A DNA stretch of 64,000 nucleotides from Arion vulgaris (GCA_020796225.1 CM036754.1:68006000-68069999); one strand, 5' to 3'. Counted from the stretch's first letter, positions 10,441 through 21,255 are shown. Numbers and translations are program-made. The notes: a model not told the origin generated them from the sequence alone.

Positions 10441-10608
10441 CTTGAGGTCTTCACCGGCCCCCCATAGTTTGTTTTGTAGGGTTGTTTCTGTTGGCCAGAC
10501 CTCCATTTTCACACTGCTCAGACTGGGCAGTCTTTCAGGATGTGCTCTGGGGAACTGCTTTGGTCCAAGAAGTTCAATATGAAGGGGATGAGACATGTTA
10601 GGACTCAC
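10399..10608 (-). pseudogene. C-terminus of RNase H-bearing LINE
   Basis: The minus strand encodes PERLPSLSSVKMEVWP, then TTLQNKLWGAGEDLKHTA and MTHTGVVA with a stop. The same order, a DCPL-type motif followed by a KLWG..DLK.TA ending, occurs at 44930-45105 in another fragment. This is the extreme C-terminus of LINE polyproteins that carry RNase H. The upstream part is missing. The fragment is directly continuous with the 69-bp array. Confidence 0.8.
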
Positions 10609-11160
10609 CTAACAAATATTTTGTAAGTTTATAATTGCTTATTTTAACAAGTCACTAGAACGTACATCACAGTACTCTGGGTGGTGCCCATTTTAGCTCT
10701 GCCTCTTATATTAGGTAATTACTCACAGCATCAATCGACAGAGCACAGCGCTTCTGAGACTGCAACCTAATGTTGCCCAGGATGGAAGGTGACACTTGTG
10801 AAAAAAGGATAAGAAAACTTGCAGCAAGATGCATGTCATATCTTCATGAAATATCCTACATGAAATATCCTACATCATCTGCTGATATAACTGTTCCCTT
10901 ATAGGTTTAATGGCACAAACGTTGCTGAAATATGTATTCTCTCTGACTTGCTTCTCCAGGACATAGAGAGATAACATCACTTTTGTAAACAATGAACAAA
11001 CACCAATGTCTACAAATCTACAACTAATAAAGATCTCTCTCTCTCTCACATTTCTCATGAACATACAATGGAATCCCAGCAGTTAATCTAAGGATCATGT
11101 GGTACGGTAAGACAAGGCAGAGTTATGCATATGGGAGGGAAGGGTTAGAAGCTTATCAAT
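10609..11160. other. unassigned intronic sequence
   Basis: GRK2 intron 2. No exon or element recognised apart from a short direct repeat of tgaaatatcctaca at 10848-10873. Confidence 0.4.
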
Positions 11161-11162
11161 GT

Positions 11163-11412
11163 CTAAAGTCTAAAGCTGAAGGATTCACTTCATTGCACCA
11201 AGTTTTACCCGTATGGCTCAGTCCCTCTCTGCAGAAATGGCATGTCATCTACCGAGAGTATTGCACAAAGTAAGAACTCCGTAGCTCCTGCAATAACCCT
11301 AGAAATCTCTCGAAAAATGCACTGGTGAACAGAACTGTAGTGCCTGGATTCGAACCCCCAAACTTCGGAGGGGAAGGCAGGAGCTTAAACACTTAGCCAT
11401 AGAGACCCCCAG
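11163..11412 (-). mobile_element. tRNA-derived SINE (family E), copy 1
   Basis: On the minus strand it starts gggggtctctatggctaagtg and carries a canonical B-box, gggttcgaatcc, about 60 bases in. The remainder matches 28545-28785, including the shared phrase ccctctctgcaga(a/c)atgg. The insert between the A- and B-box regions is too long and the stems too poor for a functional tRNA. Confidence 0.7.
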
Positions 11413-11889
11413 CTCACGAACGTAAGACTAGCTAATACAAGAACAGCAAGGTTTCATTAACTGTTTTGGTACGGGAAGACATCAACAAGGCAGCATCCAA
11501 CAGCCGCACAGAACGAACAAGGGACAATAAAAGATAACAGTGATAAGTAAGGAAAACTCTTGACAACAACAACATTTTCTGTGGCATAAGCTATTTCTGT
11601 TTCAGCAACAGTAGCAGCAGCCATCATTGCTTGTCTGTCAGCTTTGCTTACCTGAGTTGATCAAGTGCAAGAACACATACACCATTGACAACACATACAC
11701 ACCAGATAGTTTGTTAATAGATCATTGTAACACAGATAAAATAAGTGCAGTTTATATAAGGATGGAATCGGGTCACGATCACCTGTGCTGTAGCTATAGT
11801 AGATGGTAATAATGATGTGAGACTCAATAAACATGTTTAATTTATCAAACTCAACCAGTAAGCTCATGTTGTGAGTAGATCCATGAAAC

Positions 11890-12110
11890 GTTGGAAGACA
11901 GAACAGGCACACTGCACATCACATCGCATTTCCTTGTAGAACTTTGCTTTCATCCCAGCATGTGCCTGACAAACTCTAGATCTCTTGCCAGTTCTTCTAC
12001 CTCCTCCATGGTCATGATTCCCTTAATGTCTCATTGCCATGGTTATATTGATGGCCCTCTGCCTCACCTTCTAGGAAGCATGTCCTCACTTACACTGTAA
12101 TCTAACATAA
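11890..12110 (-). mobile_element. LINE 3' tail fragment
   Basis: This matches the two tails at 12740-12960 and 13270-13540. On the minus strand the family encodes a GRG.PRRRW.QDIKE-type tail after a GHIKRHSGLER motif, typical of the C-terminal region of RTE-like elements. It is heavily broken here. Confidence 0.6.
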
Positions 12111-12574
12111 ATATTGTAAGATAGCACTGAATCAAGGTTGGATAGTGATGTTGATTACCTTACCCTTTACAAAAACACACAACTCAAAATCTCAACAAAC
12201 ACTTAAAAAAACACATTCAAGAAACAAAATAAAAACCCCAAACAAGTCAGAGGAAGGTATAGCTGCAAGTAGGTACTGGACACAACTGAGAGCTAGAAAC
12301 CAGTATTGGGAAGACTGGACAAAAGCATGGCATGGAACAGAGCCAAAGGGAGAATGTATGTGATAGAACCAAAGGGAAAATGTATAGAGTAGAACCGAAT
12401 GGAGAATGTATATTGAGGATCTGTACTCCAGATGGAACTGAAATGATTATTATTATTTATTATGTTTGCAAACATTGAGAAATCAAACAGGAAGACACAA
12501 GTGTAGACATATAATTATATATTTGTCAATATTACTTGATGAAACAACAGGATGACAGACAAGTAGATACATAC

Positions 12575-12651
12575 CTATCCGTTGATTGAAGATCTTATCA
12601 AAAGTCACTTCATTCACTTTCTGCAGATGCTTGTGCATGACACTACGAACA
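12575..12651 (-). CDS. GRK2: GRK2/3-type receptor kinase, coding exon 2
   Basis: The 77-bp exon encodes VRSVMHKHLQKVNEV, then TFDKIFNQRI. It corresponds to the family stretch IRSVMQKYL...VTFEKIFSQKL at the start of the RGS-homology domain, which binds Gq-class alpha subunits in vertebrate GRK2. The acceptor is tttgttgacag|t, whose first base completes the Ser codon begun in exon 1. The donor is ggatag|gtatgt, leaving a G that exon 3 completes to Gly. Both neighbouring introns are about 7 kb (7003 and 7187 bp) and filled with repeats. There is no stop or frameshift. Confidence 0.92.
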
Positions 12652-12739
12652 CTGTCAACAAAGAAATGTTACAGAGATTGATATATATATAAATATGACT
12701 AATTGACTTATCAATCAAAACATAGAACAAAATTAACAA

Positions 12740-13540
12740 TGATAATGTTCAAGATTCCTTTAATGTCATGTTGCCATAATCGTCTTGATCATCCCTTGCA
12801 TTATCTTGCAGAAACCATGGACCTCTCCAAACTGTTCTCTCCAAACCACTATGATCTTTAAAGTCACCAACCTATTTCAGTCTCCAAGATATGATGTTAT
12901 TTATAAGCCAATGTTCCTCAATATTACGCTGTCTGACGTCTATTTTTCTCTACTCTGTCCAAGGCATTCTAAGAATGTTCTTGCATCACTATTTTTTTTA
13001 AAAGATTTGATTTTAGTCTTAAATGTTTGCATTATAATGTCCACGATTCACGTTTGCATGGTGTCACAGGAAACAATTCATGTCTTCGGAATTTTCATTT
13101 TTTTTTTTGCATGTTATTCCATAATTTTTTCATATTAACCACCCTCTGAAATGCCATGATCAGTTTCCTTCCGATTTCTTCTGTACAATCTCCGCTGTTG
13201 TTAATTACGAAGTCAAGATACATTCACAAATCATTTGTTTCATCATCATCAAGTAGCATGTCCCTTGTAGAGCTTACTGTTCAACCAAGTCCGCCTGAAA
13301 AACTCTCTGTCTCTAACAAGTTCTCCTGTCTCCTCCAGCGTCATGTTCAAGATCTCTTTGATGTCCTACTGCCACCTTCGTCTCGGTCATCCCCTACCTC
13401 GTACTCCAGGAACCATGACCTCCATTATCATTCTCTCCAAACCACTGTGTCGTTTAATGTGGCCAAAATATTTAATCTCCCAGGACATGTTATTTATGAG
13501 CCAATGCTCCTCAATATGCATGTCTTATTTGTTTCATATA
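12740..13540 (-). mobile_element. two LINE 3' tails in tandem
   Basis: Two copies of the same LINE tail lie at about 12740-12960 and 13270-13540. The better one reads on the minus strand as a LINE C-terminal region with a FGHIKRHSGLERI-like motif, then RGRG.PRRRWQ and DIKE. Shared nucleotide phrases include gttatttatgagccaatg and ctccaaaccactgtg. Both have stop codons and frameshifts. Confidence 0.7.
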
Positions 13541-13765
13541 AACTTGCACTCCACTAGAAACAACAAATCATATATCATAATCATAAAGTATGAGTTTATG
13601 TGGTTTCATATGTCAAATCTTGTTACCTCTAAGTAAGTTATTCTAATCCCATTCATGTTATCAATATGTTTAAATACTCTAATCAGAGAATCTCAAGTCT
13701 TCGTTAATTTCATGTTCTAACACAACTTAGATTGAAAGTCATGATAGTTCAGTCAGGAAAACAAG

Positions 13766-14030
13766 TTGAGTAACAACATCAGTACTCAACCTCATCAAGA
13801 AACAACACATGAAATGGTTTGGCCACATAAACAGATTACCGACAGACAGTGCACCCCAAAGAGCAATGTTACTCCATACAGTGGATACAAAGTGAAAGGT
13901 CGCCCATGCAAAAGGTGGACTTTAGAGATAGCAGAGGCGGTGAAAAACACCGTTTATGAAGTGCATACAAAAGCTTGTTCTATAAATCGCTTCTTATCCG
14001 GAAGATGTGAGGCAAAATGGGATTAGAGAA
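13766..14030 (+). mobile_element. LINE 3' tail fragment
   Basis: The plus strand encodes KGRPCKRWTLEIAEAV, then KNTVYEVHTKA and SGRCEAKWD with a stop: the end of an RTE-like LINE open frame. It is preceded by a broken MKWFGHINRLPTDSAP-like segment. A second copy of the same tail sits at 49933-50242. It lies in GRK2 intron 1. Confidence 0.8.
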
Positions 14031-14039
14031 AAGAAGAAG

Positions 14040-14215
14040 ATAGTTCACTAGTTAGAACACTTACCACCTGTAAAGTCGGAGAAGGCCCTCCTGTATGGCA
14101 GGGGACACTGTTAATAAGGAAAGCAGGCCTTCATGCAAAAATCAGTCTGAAGTGCAATACTAGGCGCCCTGATTACACCTGAATTCATAGCGGCAACTCT
14201 GAAGAAGAACACTTA
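14040..14215 (+). mobile_element. SINE fragment related to 55021-55364
   Basis: Phrases such as aagtcggagaaggccctcctgtatggc and catgcaaaaatcagtctgaa match the middle of the full-length SINE at 55021-55364. The tRNA-like head is reduced to tcactagttagaac. Confidence 0.6.
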
Positions 14216-14227
14216 CATCCTAGATGG

Positions 14228-14546
14228 ATGGTTTTTCTCTCTCTCTCTCGCGATCGTTCTTTTTCGGCCGTGTATATCATTCTAATTGTGATATATGCAC
14301 GGCCTTTGCCAAGAATGCAATTTTACGTCACAACGTTCAGTACCAATTGGAGCTCTAGTGCTTATCCTTTGGTGAAGTGTCCGATTTCAACCAGTGTTTA
14401 TTGGGTTCGCTCTCCGTTAGCCTTTTGCAGTCCCCAGCCAAACCCACAAGGCAGCAGGTTGGGATGGTTTCAGTTTAATTCCCAGTTGAAGGTTGAAGTG
14501 GAATTTTATCAACCCCAGACATAGCTTGACCTAGGTTGACCCAGTC
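14228..14546 (+). mobile_element. dispersed repeat (family C/D) broken by the foldback element
   Basis: The part 14228-14465 matches 23445-23665 (ccgtgtatatcattct, gttcagtaccaattggagctc, gggttcgctctccgt, aaggcagcaggttg). The sequence that resumes after the foldback element at 15208-15360 carries the same ending as 18931-18985 and 40110-40175 (cccaatatacc.catgg.atgaaa.caggttc). The foldback insertion therefore landed inside an older repeat. Confidence 0.65.
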
Positions 14547-14550
14547 TTAA

Positions 14551-15203
14551 GGGGGGATTCGGGTCTTGAAAATCAAGAATCTATTTTCGTTGTTTTCATA
14601 TTAATATAACATTTGTATAAGCATTTTGAAAGAGTATGACTTAGAATAGTAGAAAAAAATTAGTAAAAAAAATGTCAAAGTGTTGCCATGGAAACAATAC
14701 AAAATGGCCGCAAAAAAACAAAATTTCAAATCCTAAGGCTCTGAATCTAATGAATGTAAATGAATTCTGTTTTCCCTCTAAGGTGCGCAATTGTAATATC
14801 TAAAATATTACACATGATTTTAGGATATATTAAATATTTAATTTTTATAAATTTTTTGGTAAAAATTCCCTCAAAATGTGGTCAAAAAAGCTGTTTTTGG
14901 AGGGTGTGTTTACACAAAAATTCATAAAAATGTAATATTTAATATATCCTAAAAGGATCAGTAATTTTGTAGATATTACAATTGACCACCTTAGAGTGAA
15001 AACAGAATTCATTTATATTCATTAACTTCAGAGCCGTAGGAATTTGAAATTTTGTGCTTAGCGCCATTTTGTATTGTTTCCATGGCACGCTGACTTTTTT
15101 TTCTAATTTTTTCTACTATTCTAAGTCATAATCTTTCAAAATTGTTATACAAATTCTACATTAATACCAAAGCAAGAAAATAGTTTCCAGACCAGAGTCC
15201 CCC
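14551..15203. mobile_element. foldback MITE flanked by TTAA
   Basis: The 653-bp block is a long imperfect palindrome. The left arm (about 14551-14890) pairs with the right arm (about 14910-15203); shared landmarks are gacttagaatagtagaaaaa, ccatggaaacaatacaaaatgg, gaattctgttttc and aggatatattaaatatt and their complements. The ends read ggggggattc and gagtccccc and are bounded on both sides by TTAA (14547-14550 and 15204-15207). TTAA duplications are used by piggyBac and Kolobok transposons. No coding capacity. As RNA or single-stranded DNA it would form a hairpin of roughly 300 bp. Confidence 0.85.
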
Positions 15204-15529
15204 TTAAACTGAGTACCAAAGAAACAATGAGAAGTGCAGATGGTAAACACAATGATGACCACATCATACATTGTGTTTACCTTTGGTTAAAGTTATATAG
15301 AAGCCTAACACCATACTCCCCAATATACCCCATGGCGTGAAAGCAGGTTCTTTGTTTACATAAAATCCTATGTTTCAACACACTTCAGTACAGATTAGGT
15401 AAGACTCCCTACTTGATCTGCTTAGATTAGTTAAGGGATGGAAGAAAGTCAACAACATAACTAATTATTCAGTATAGATTTGTGTAAAAGACGCTGACCC
15501 TGAATAGGACACACTTTGAGAAAATCCTA

Positions 15530-15735
15530 AGGGAATATAACAAGAAGGGCACTTTCCTGGAACCCACAGGGACAGCAGAAGAGAGAGAGAGGGAAATACA
15601 TTGAGACGAAATTTGGAGGCAGAGATCAACAATATACAGAAGAGCTGGGAGTTGCAGGTGATACTAGAGATAGAAATACTTGGCATGAGTTGGTTGATGG
15701 TCTATGCCCCAATCCAGGTTAAAAAAGCATGAGGA
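15530..15735 (+). mobile_element. LINE tail fragment between duplicated flanks
   Basis: One frame gives TWHELVDGLCPNPG followed by a stop, resembling the W..LVDGLCP ending of RTE-like LINE open frames. The host sequence cctacttgatctgcttagatt plus aggg.atggaaga occurs at both about 15409-15470 and 15751-15812, so the fragment sits between two copies of a segment of about 60 bp. Confidence 0.5.
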
Positions 15736-16004
15736 GTATAGATTTTAAACACTACTTGATCTGCTTAGATTAGGGGATGGAAGACAGTGAACAACATCAC
15801 TAATTAACAACACTGGTAGCAGGAAATTGTGAAACAACATAATCACCAGCCAAACTGTACTGCACATTATACAGAATAATTAACTATTACAACTGAATAA
15901 TTTCTAGTTGTCCCTGATGAGGACTAGTTAGTTATAAAGTAGGTTAAATGATATTAGTGTCCCTAGAAAACTCTACCCTGACCTATTTTCATCTTATTTA
16001 CTAC

Positions 16005-16280
16005 ATATGATATTTCATTCATACTGGCCAGCACACACTGACTGACAAACATACACATATGATATTTCATTCATACTGACCAGCACACACTGACTGACAA
16101 ACATACACATATGATATTTCGTTCATACCGCCAGCAACACTGACTGACTGACAAACATACACATGATATTTTGTTCATACTGGCCAGCACACACTGACTG
16201 ACTGACAAACATACACATGATATTTTGTTCATACTGGCCAGCACACACTGACTGACAAATATACACATATGATGCAACAA
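16005..16280. repeat. ~52-bp minisatellite, 5 copies
   Basis: The unit is acacatatgatatttcattc followed by atactggccagcacacactg and actgacaaacat. Some units carry an extra actg. Confidence 0.9.
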
Positions 16281-16370
16281 AAGGAAATCAATGCAAATAA
16301 GTAACAGTTATTCATTGCTGCACAGAGTAATTAGTGATACGACAGTGAATCATGGACAATTAGTCAATAT

Positions 16371-16631
16371 TCTTCTTCTTCTTATTCTTTGCGTTCGTTC
16401 TTTACTACCAATTTTAATCACTCTTTGTGATATGTTTGATCTTTGCCAAGAACGTGTATACGTTGCACATTGGTTTGGTAGGCCCCTAAACGCATAAGAC
16501 TTCTACACGTTTAGGACACATGCATTTGATTTCAGCCAAACCTCCTTAGTTGCCTCTTACGATATGCGTGGAAGGTAACAGTGGTTCTATTCTTTACACC
16601 CCAAATTTGGGCCCGGTAACCACTCGGGCGG
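16371..16631 (-). mobile_element. SINE family B, copy 1
   Basis: The target-site duplication gtcaatat is at 16363-16370 and 16632-16639. On the minus strand the element begins gcccgagtggttaccgggcc and ends in (gaa)n after ggtagtaaagaacgaacgc. It shares its order of blocks with family A (gtaaagaatag, cgtaagag.caact, aaatc.aatgc). Other copies are at 49175 and 50482. Confidence 0.88.
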
Positions 16632-16633
16632 GT

Positions 16634-16635
<2 letters not shown>

Positions 16636-16687
<52 letters not shown>
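16636..16687. repeat. (AT)n microsatellite
   Basis: A pure alternating AT run starts within the right target-site duplication of the adjacent SINE. Confidence 0.95.
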
Positions 16688-16689
16688 AC

Positions 16690-16912
16690 TGGCGTTACTG
16701 CTGTAACACTGCTTGTTTGGGCGGTATGGGCAAGGAGGACATGAGACTGTGGAATTTAATGACAACATGGCTAATGCCGTTGCCGTGAAACTGTTCAAGT
16801 TATGATTTTCTTTATGCTCCTGACAGAAAAAACGCATTGGAATTGCTGGGGATTGAACCTGGGTCTCTCGAATTGGAGTCTGTGCTCTAATCTATTCGGC
16901 TAGATGATCCAC
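16690..16912 (-). mobile_element. tRNA-derived SINE
   Basis: On the minus strand the head reads ggatcatctagccgaatag, with an A-box-like tagccgaatagattagagc, then a B-box-like aggttcaatccc. The body continues to about 16690. The gene-like length and lack of paired stems point to a SINE, not a tRNA. Confidence 0.65.
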
Positions 16913-16982
16913 AAACAAAAATATATATATATAATCACTGGAAACCAACTAGTTGTTGTTTAGTATAATAATATTCTGAAAC

Positions 16983-17407
16983 AGAAAAGCGCTTTGTACG
17001 GATCAGAATGCTGGAGAATGACAGAACAGGATATGTCCAGACTCTCCACCTTTCATACAACTTGTCTGCGAAAAATCCTACGCGTGTACTGGCTGACTAC
17101 TATCTCGAACCAAGAAATGCTTGCACGATGCCAACAAGAAAATATGGGCACTATCATCCGAAGACGACGCTGGAGATGGATTGGACATGTGATGCGCATG
17201 GAGACTGGCTCCGACACGAAAACTGCACTGAGATGGACTCCAGAGGGTAGGCAAAGCGTAGAAGACCAAGCGACCTGGAGGAGAACGATAGAGCAAGAAC
17301 TGAAGGAAATGAATCATAGCTGGAACACAATACAGAGGAAGGCCATGAACAGGGAAGAATGGTGTGCGTTTGTTGCTGCCCTAAACGCCAAGGGCGTAAC
17401 AGGCTAA
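16983..17407 (+). pseudogene. LINE (RTE-like) C-terminal region, open frame
   Basis: The plus strand keeps one frame for about 137 residues: MYGSECWRMTEQDMSRL, CLRKILRVYW, RRRRWRWIGHVMRME, then TALRWTPEGR, TWRRTIEQELKEM and EEWCAFVAALNAKGVTG with a stop. This is the complete region downstream of the RT domain in RTE-like elements and the best-preserved LINE tail in the window. The RT and endonuclease parts are missing, so it is a 5'-truncated copy. It lies in GRK2 intron 1. A gagagaga tract follows the stop. Confidence 0.88.
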
Positions 17408-17598
17408 AGAGAGAGAGAGAGATAATAATATTCTGAAACCAACATTGGAGAAAAGGGAGTGACCCAAGTATAAGAAGTTAACCGCTGACCATTCCGCACT
17501 CTTCAGGATCCTCTATGGTGCTACAGAGTTCATGTACTGCCGCCGAGATCTTTCTGCTTATTTGCAGAAGTGCAATATGGTGGTAATACCAATCAATC

Positions 17599-17833
17599 TT
17601 CTTCTTCTTGACGCTCCATATCGACCACTTCTTAAACCACTCTTTGTGATTTGTATGTGATCTGAGCCTAAGAGTGATTGTACGCGGGCCAGATACACAC
17701 CTACAAGTAGGCCAGCACATCCGATTTCTGTGACACTTTTTATTTATTAGGTTAGCTTTCCTAGGTCCTACATCAATCGTCGCCTTGTAGGTCACAGAGG
17801 TACTATTCTTTGCTTTCCTTGCGGGCCCCGGCA
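17599..17833 (-). mobile_element. SINE family A
   Basis: The sequence from ttcttcttcttgacgctccat to gcgggccccggcac matches the full-length copy at 9016-9269 on the same strand. The target-site duplication is not clear. Confidence 0.8.
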
Positions 17834-17877
17834 CATCAACCACAGTGAATGAGTCATCAATTTTCTAGCACCACTTA

Positions 17878-18043
17878 TACGTTCAGTAGTTTGTCATTGC
17901 TTTCTGAACAGTGTGGTCTATTGTTATGGTTCATAAAATTCCACGCAAACAAATTTGCTCCCAAACTGCCCACCGCAGAGTTTGAACCAGGGACACTTGC
18001 GTTGTGATCGAGCTCACTACAGCTTAAGCTACAGACGCTCATG
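17878..18043 (-). mobile_element. tRNA-related SINE, sister of 1085-1252
   Basis: The minus strand starts gagcgtctgtagcttaagctgtagtgagc (A-box region) and then ctggttcaaactc (B-box-like). The rest matches 1085-1252. It is downstream of the SINE A copy. Confidence 0.65.
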
Positions 18044-18049
18044 GTAGGG

Positions 18050-18715
18050 GCAAACAAGCATGTAGTCCTATTGCAGATGTAAAAAAAATCATGGAGGTCA
18101 GTGTTCAAATTGAGCATGTTAAAAATCTCTGTGCGGTTTAAGATGTGAAAAAATAGTCTGCTGCTGTCCAGGCAAAAATTGGATATATATTAAAAGTTAA
18201 ATTTAAATTCTTAACAAATCTACTGTATCAATAAACAACTGGAAGAGAGCACACCCAAACAAATACAAGAGCATGATGAAATCGGTTGTGATGGCCAAAA
18301 TATGCTCAATATTGTAGTTTTTCTGCAAAAGTAACACAATGAACTTACACTCAAATCGGATAGTGTTATTTCTCTGTTATTTATATATATTCCAAATGTA
18401 ACAAAGTGCTACAACTTATCACTAACATTTATATTAGCTGTATTTTTGTAATTCAGTTTCCTAATACAACATAGTACTGAAATTGGTTCTAAAAGTGGGT
18501 CAGTAATTTATTGCAGCATCTGTAACATAATAAAGTTCTTACAGATTTGGGTCTAGTGTGATATATAAACTGGTTATATTAGAGCAAAAGGAGAAGAAGA
18601 AAATCCCACATATAACATAACGGACAGTTAAGACAACTTAGGAATGCAGCTGATTAAGATGTGATTACACACATCTGAAATCAGTAGTAAATAAATGTTT
18701 ATGTAATTTGTTTAT
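18050..18715. other. unassigned intronic sequence
   Basis: GRK2 intron 1; AT-rich, no repeat or exon recognised. Confidence 0.4.
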
Positions 18716-18717
18716 GA

Positions 18718-18990
18718 GATCATCGATAGTGTAGTGGCTAGTGCACGTGCCTTGTTGGTGCATAGTCTGGATTCAATTCCACAGTAGCAGTGAAATTGTT
18801 TTCTGACTAATGGCTCTCAAGTTGACCCAGCATCATCCGGGTACTGGAGAAGCACTGGCAAGTAAAGGGGTCTGCAAAATGTTGACATCACTGATCGCAT
18901 GCCAATGGTCAAAGATAAAAAAAAAAAAAGCCTGACACCTTATTTCCCAATATACCTCATGGTATGAAAACAGGTTCATTTACTTTTTTC
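18718..18990 (+). mobile_element. tRNA-derived SINE with poly(A)
   Basis: The head atcatcgatagtgtagtggctagtgc resembles an A-box region and tggattcaattcc a B-box. The body passes ttgacccagcatcatccggg and reaches an (A)13 tract at 18920. A second piece, gcctgacaccttatttcccaatatacc, then follows, also found at 15300 and 40128. Confidence 0.65.
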
Positions 18991-18999
18991 TTTTGTTTT

Positions 19000-19650
19000 T
19001 AATGTTTATACTTTTCAAAATAGGGTTAATGAAGACTTACAACATGCAAACTTGAGGGAAAATGGAGGGTTAATGGCAGTTAATGCTTAATGAAGATTGT
19101 TACAACATGCAAACTTGATGGGCAAATAAATCAATAAATGTGTCTTAAAGAAATAAGATACTGAACAAATTAACAGTATATTAACAAGCTCATTTCAATC
19201 GTCATACAATAACAATACCTGAGACCACATATATTGACATCATTACCATATTTATATCACATTCATTATTCATTAATTCAATCAATTGAAGAATCACTGT
19301 CATTACTCATTACTTTAAATTCGAATTTCGATATATACTCAGTCATTGCATGTAACAAATACCAGCTAAGGCATGAAACTACATGTGCTATTAGTTTAGT
19401 CAACTATATTTCAAGTTTCTGAGAAAAATAACGACTTGTTGATAACTTGATACAATAATAATAAATAAGCTTCGTTAATCACGATCACAATCACACACAG
19501 CAGTCTTCAGTCTGAGGCTCTGGACACCACCCACTGCTAGTGCTGGTGGATTTCGAAAAAAACAATCGACAATGATACTATTGACTATTGGCAGAATTTA
19601 GACTGCTTCTATGTTCTTGGGTACATACTTTTACTGACCTCTACAAATAC
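19000..19650. other. unassigned intronic sequence next to GRK2 exon 1
   Basis: Short direct repeats are visible (acaacatgcaaacttga at 19040 and 19112). Nothing coding was seen. Confidence 0.4.
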
Positions 19651-19654
19651 ATAC

Positions 19655-19767
19655 CTGGGATCTGGCAGGACAATTTTCTTGCTAGCTCTGGCCGCTGAAG
19701 CAGATTTACTCTTCTCCATAGCCATTAGATAGCTAACGTCTGCAAGTACTGCCTCTAGGTCCGCCAT
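19655..19767 (-). CDS. GRK2: GRK2/3-type receptor kinase, first coding exon
   Basis: The exon starts at ATG 19767 in the context tgaaaATGgcg and encodes [31 protein letters not shown] and IVLPDP before the donor cccag|gtatgt. GRK2/GRK3 proteins begin almost identically. The first about 20 residues form the amphipathic N-terminal helix that docks on activated receptors; the acidic and leucine residues at positions 3, 4 and 10 known to matter there are kept. In the family the enzyme phosphorylates agonist-bound receptors at the membrane and binds Gq and G-beta-gamma through other domains. An upstream in-frame ATG at 19827 exists, but the family start is 19767. Phase 2 at the exon end joins exactly to exon 2. 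The promoter should lie above about 19.8 kb; no TATA box is evident. Confidence 0.95.
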
Positions 19768-19829
19768 TTTCAATGACTTCAGATGAAGAAGTCTTACTAT
19801 CAAATTATATATAAACACTGTTCTCACTT

Positions 19830-20880
19830 ATTGCTGAACATCAATTGTTTCTAAACGCCACACATCCTTCCATTTGTAAATCCACATGAAAAACATCCAT
19901 AATGTTTATGGAGAGAATGTGTAAACGTGCAATCCAGTGAATAGTTGAGCCAGTTATGGCTGTGACACAGTCAACACACACATTCATTAGTTGTTTCGTG
20001 CTACTGAGCAGCAGACGTATGGGAAACGTGGTTTGGAATAGTCAACTGTTGCCATTGGGTGGAACATTCATTGCTCAATCAATATTCTTGTACGTGCATC
20101 TAAAATATACTATCACTATTTTGGAAAGAAATTTATAATTTGCTAATTTATAGCAGTTTAAAAATCAAATATTTAAATGTCTAACCCATACTTTGTTTTG
20201 CAGTATTAAACTATTTAAGAGTGAAAACATACATAATTTACTAGTTTTTCTATATCGACTAAATAGTGATCTGTTATTGATACACCTAGAATATTAGTCA
20301 ACGTTGTCTCGGTTGTTATCTCTTTTCTGATATGGTTCTCGCAAGGGTTCTGACTTAATTGACGTTTAATTAATAACAAGGCAATCTCACATTATTTCGA
20401 TATTAGAAATCGCATTATGTCCAATCCACACTTCCCGAAGGTCAGAGGTTACTGAATTTAAATGAGTTCAATGTTTATTTATATTTGGGGCCGCTAAGTT
20501 CTGTAGATTTTTGATAACAATGTTAAATGATAACATTGCTTAATATGTATCAAAAAAATACTGCAACATTTGGAAAATAAAAACTACGTGTTTGGGGAGG
20601 GAAAGGGATGGAGATTGTTGTTCTTCTGTCAGTCGTTAGATCACACCACTATTAGCTTCAATGAATGACTGGCAAGAAACACTTTCTTACACACCAAATA
20701 TAACTGAATTTCGTAATGATATTTCGTATTATCATTGAAGAAAGAAATAATCTTTGTTATCGCTAGATTAATAGATAATGCGAAACTCATCTCCAAAACC
20801 TGATGTCTCTTGCTATCAGTACTTTTTACTTCTTTCCTCTCTTTTCCCTAATCTTGGATTGCCTCATAGCGTCATGATAG
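19830..20880. other. region upstream of GRK2
   Basis: This should contain the 5' untranslated exon or promoter of the receptor kinase gene. It is AT-rich and I see no TATA box, CpG cluster or repeat that I can support. Confidence 0.35.
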
Positions 20881-20884
20881 GTCA

Positions 20885-21255
20885 GTTTCAGTTTGGAATA
20901 TCCTCATTGCACTCCGGACATGTCCGTAGATGTTCCGATCTCCTTTGCAATATCTCCAACAGCGTCCAACGTCTGGTCGTTCTAGTTCGATTTTGAATGA
21001 TGAGCCTACTCATATACGTGTCGTGCTGTTCTTTTCTTGCCATAGCAATCTTCAATCCCAGCTCTCTCAATCTGATAGTTGACGTGGATTGGTTTAGATG
21101 AAAATCTACTCTGCGACCACACTCTATGAGGGCGTTCAAAATATCTGCTCTGTCCATTGGCTGGCGCCCCTGATATAGCGGCAGAGTCAGTCAGCCTGTC
21201 TGCTCTCCCATTGCCAACGACACCCATGTGCCCCGGAACGAAGACAAGTGTCAAT
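20885..21255 (-). pseudogene. RNase H end of a LINE polyprotein
   Basis: Two overlapping minus-strand frames give FVPGHMGVVGNGRADRLTD, then AISGAPANGQ, and in another frame MDRADILNALIECGRR, LRELGLKIAMARKEQHD and LRTCPECNED. The VPGH.GV.GN..AD motif is the C-terminal catalytic block of RNase H, and the CPEC ending is typical of this LINE family. A frameshift lies near 21150. The RT domain is not attached. Confidence 0.8.

Noticed and set aside
9797..10582. 261-residue open frame with 23-residue repeats
   Set aside because: The 69-bp unit is a multiple of three and free of stops by chance; both strands are open, and the array derives from a LINE end on the other strand.
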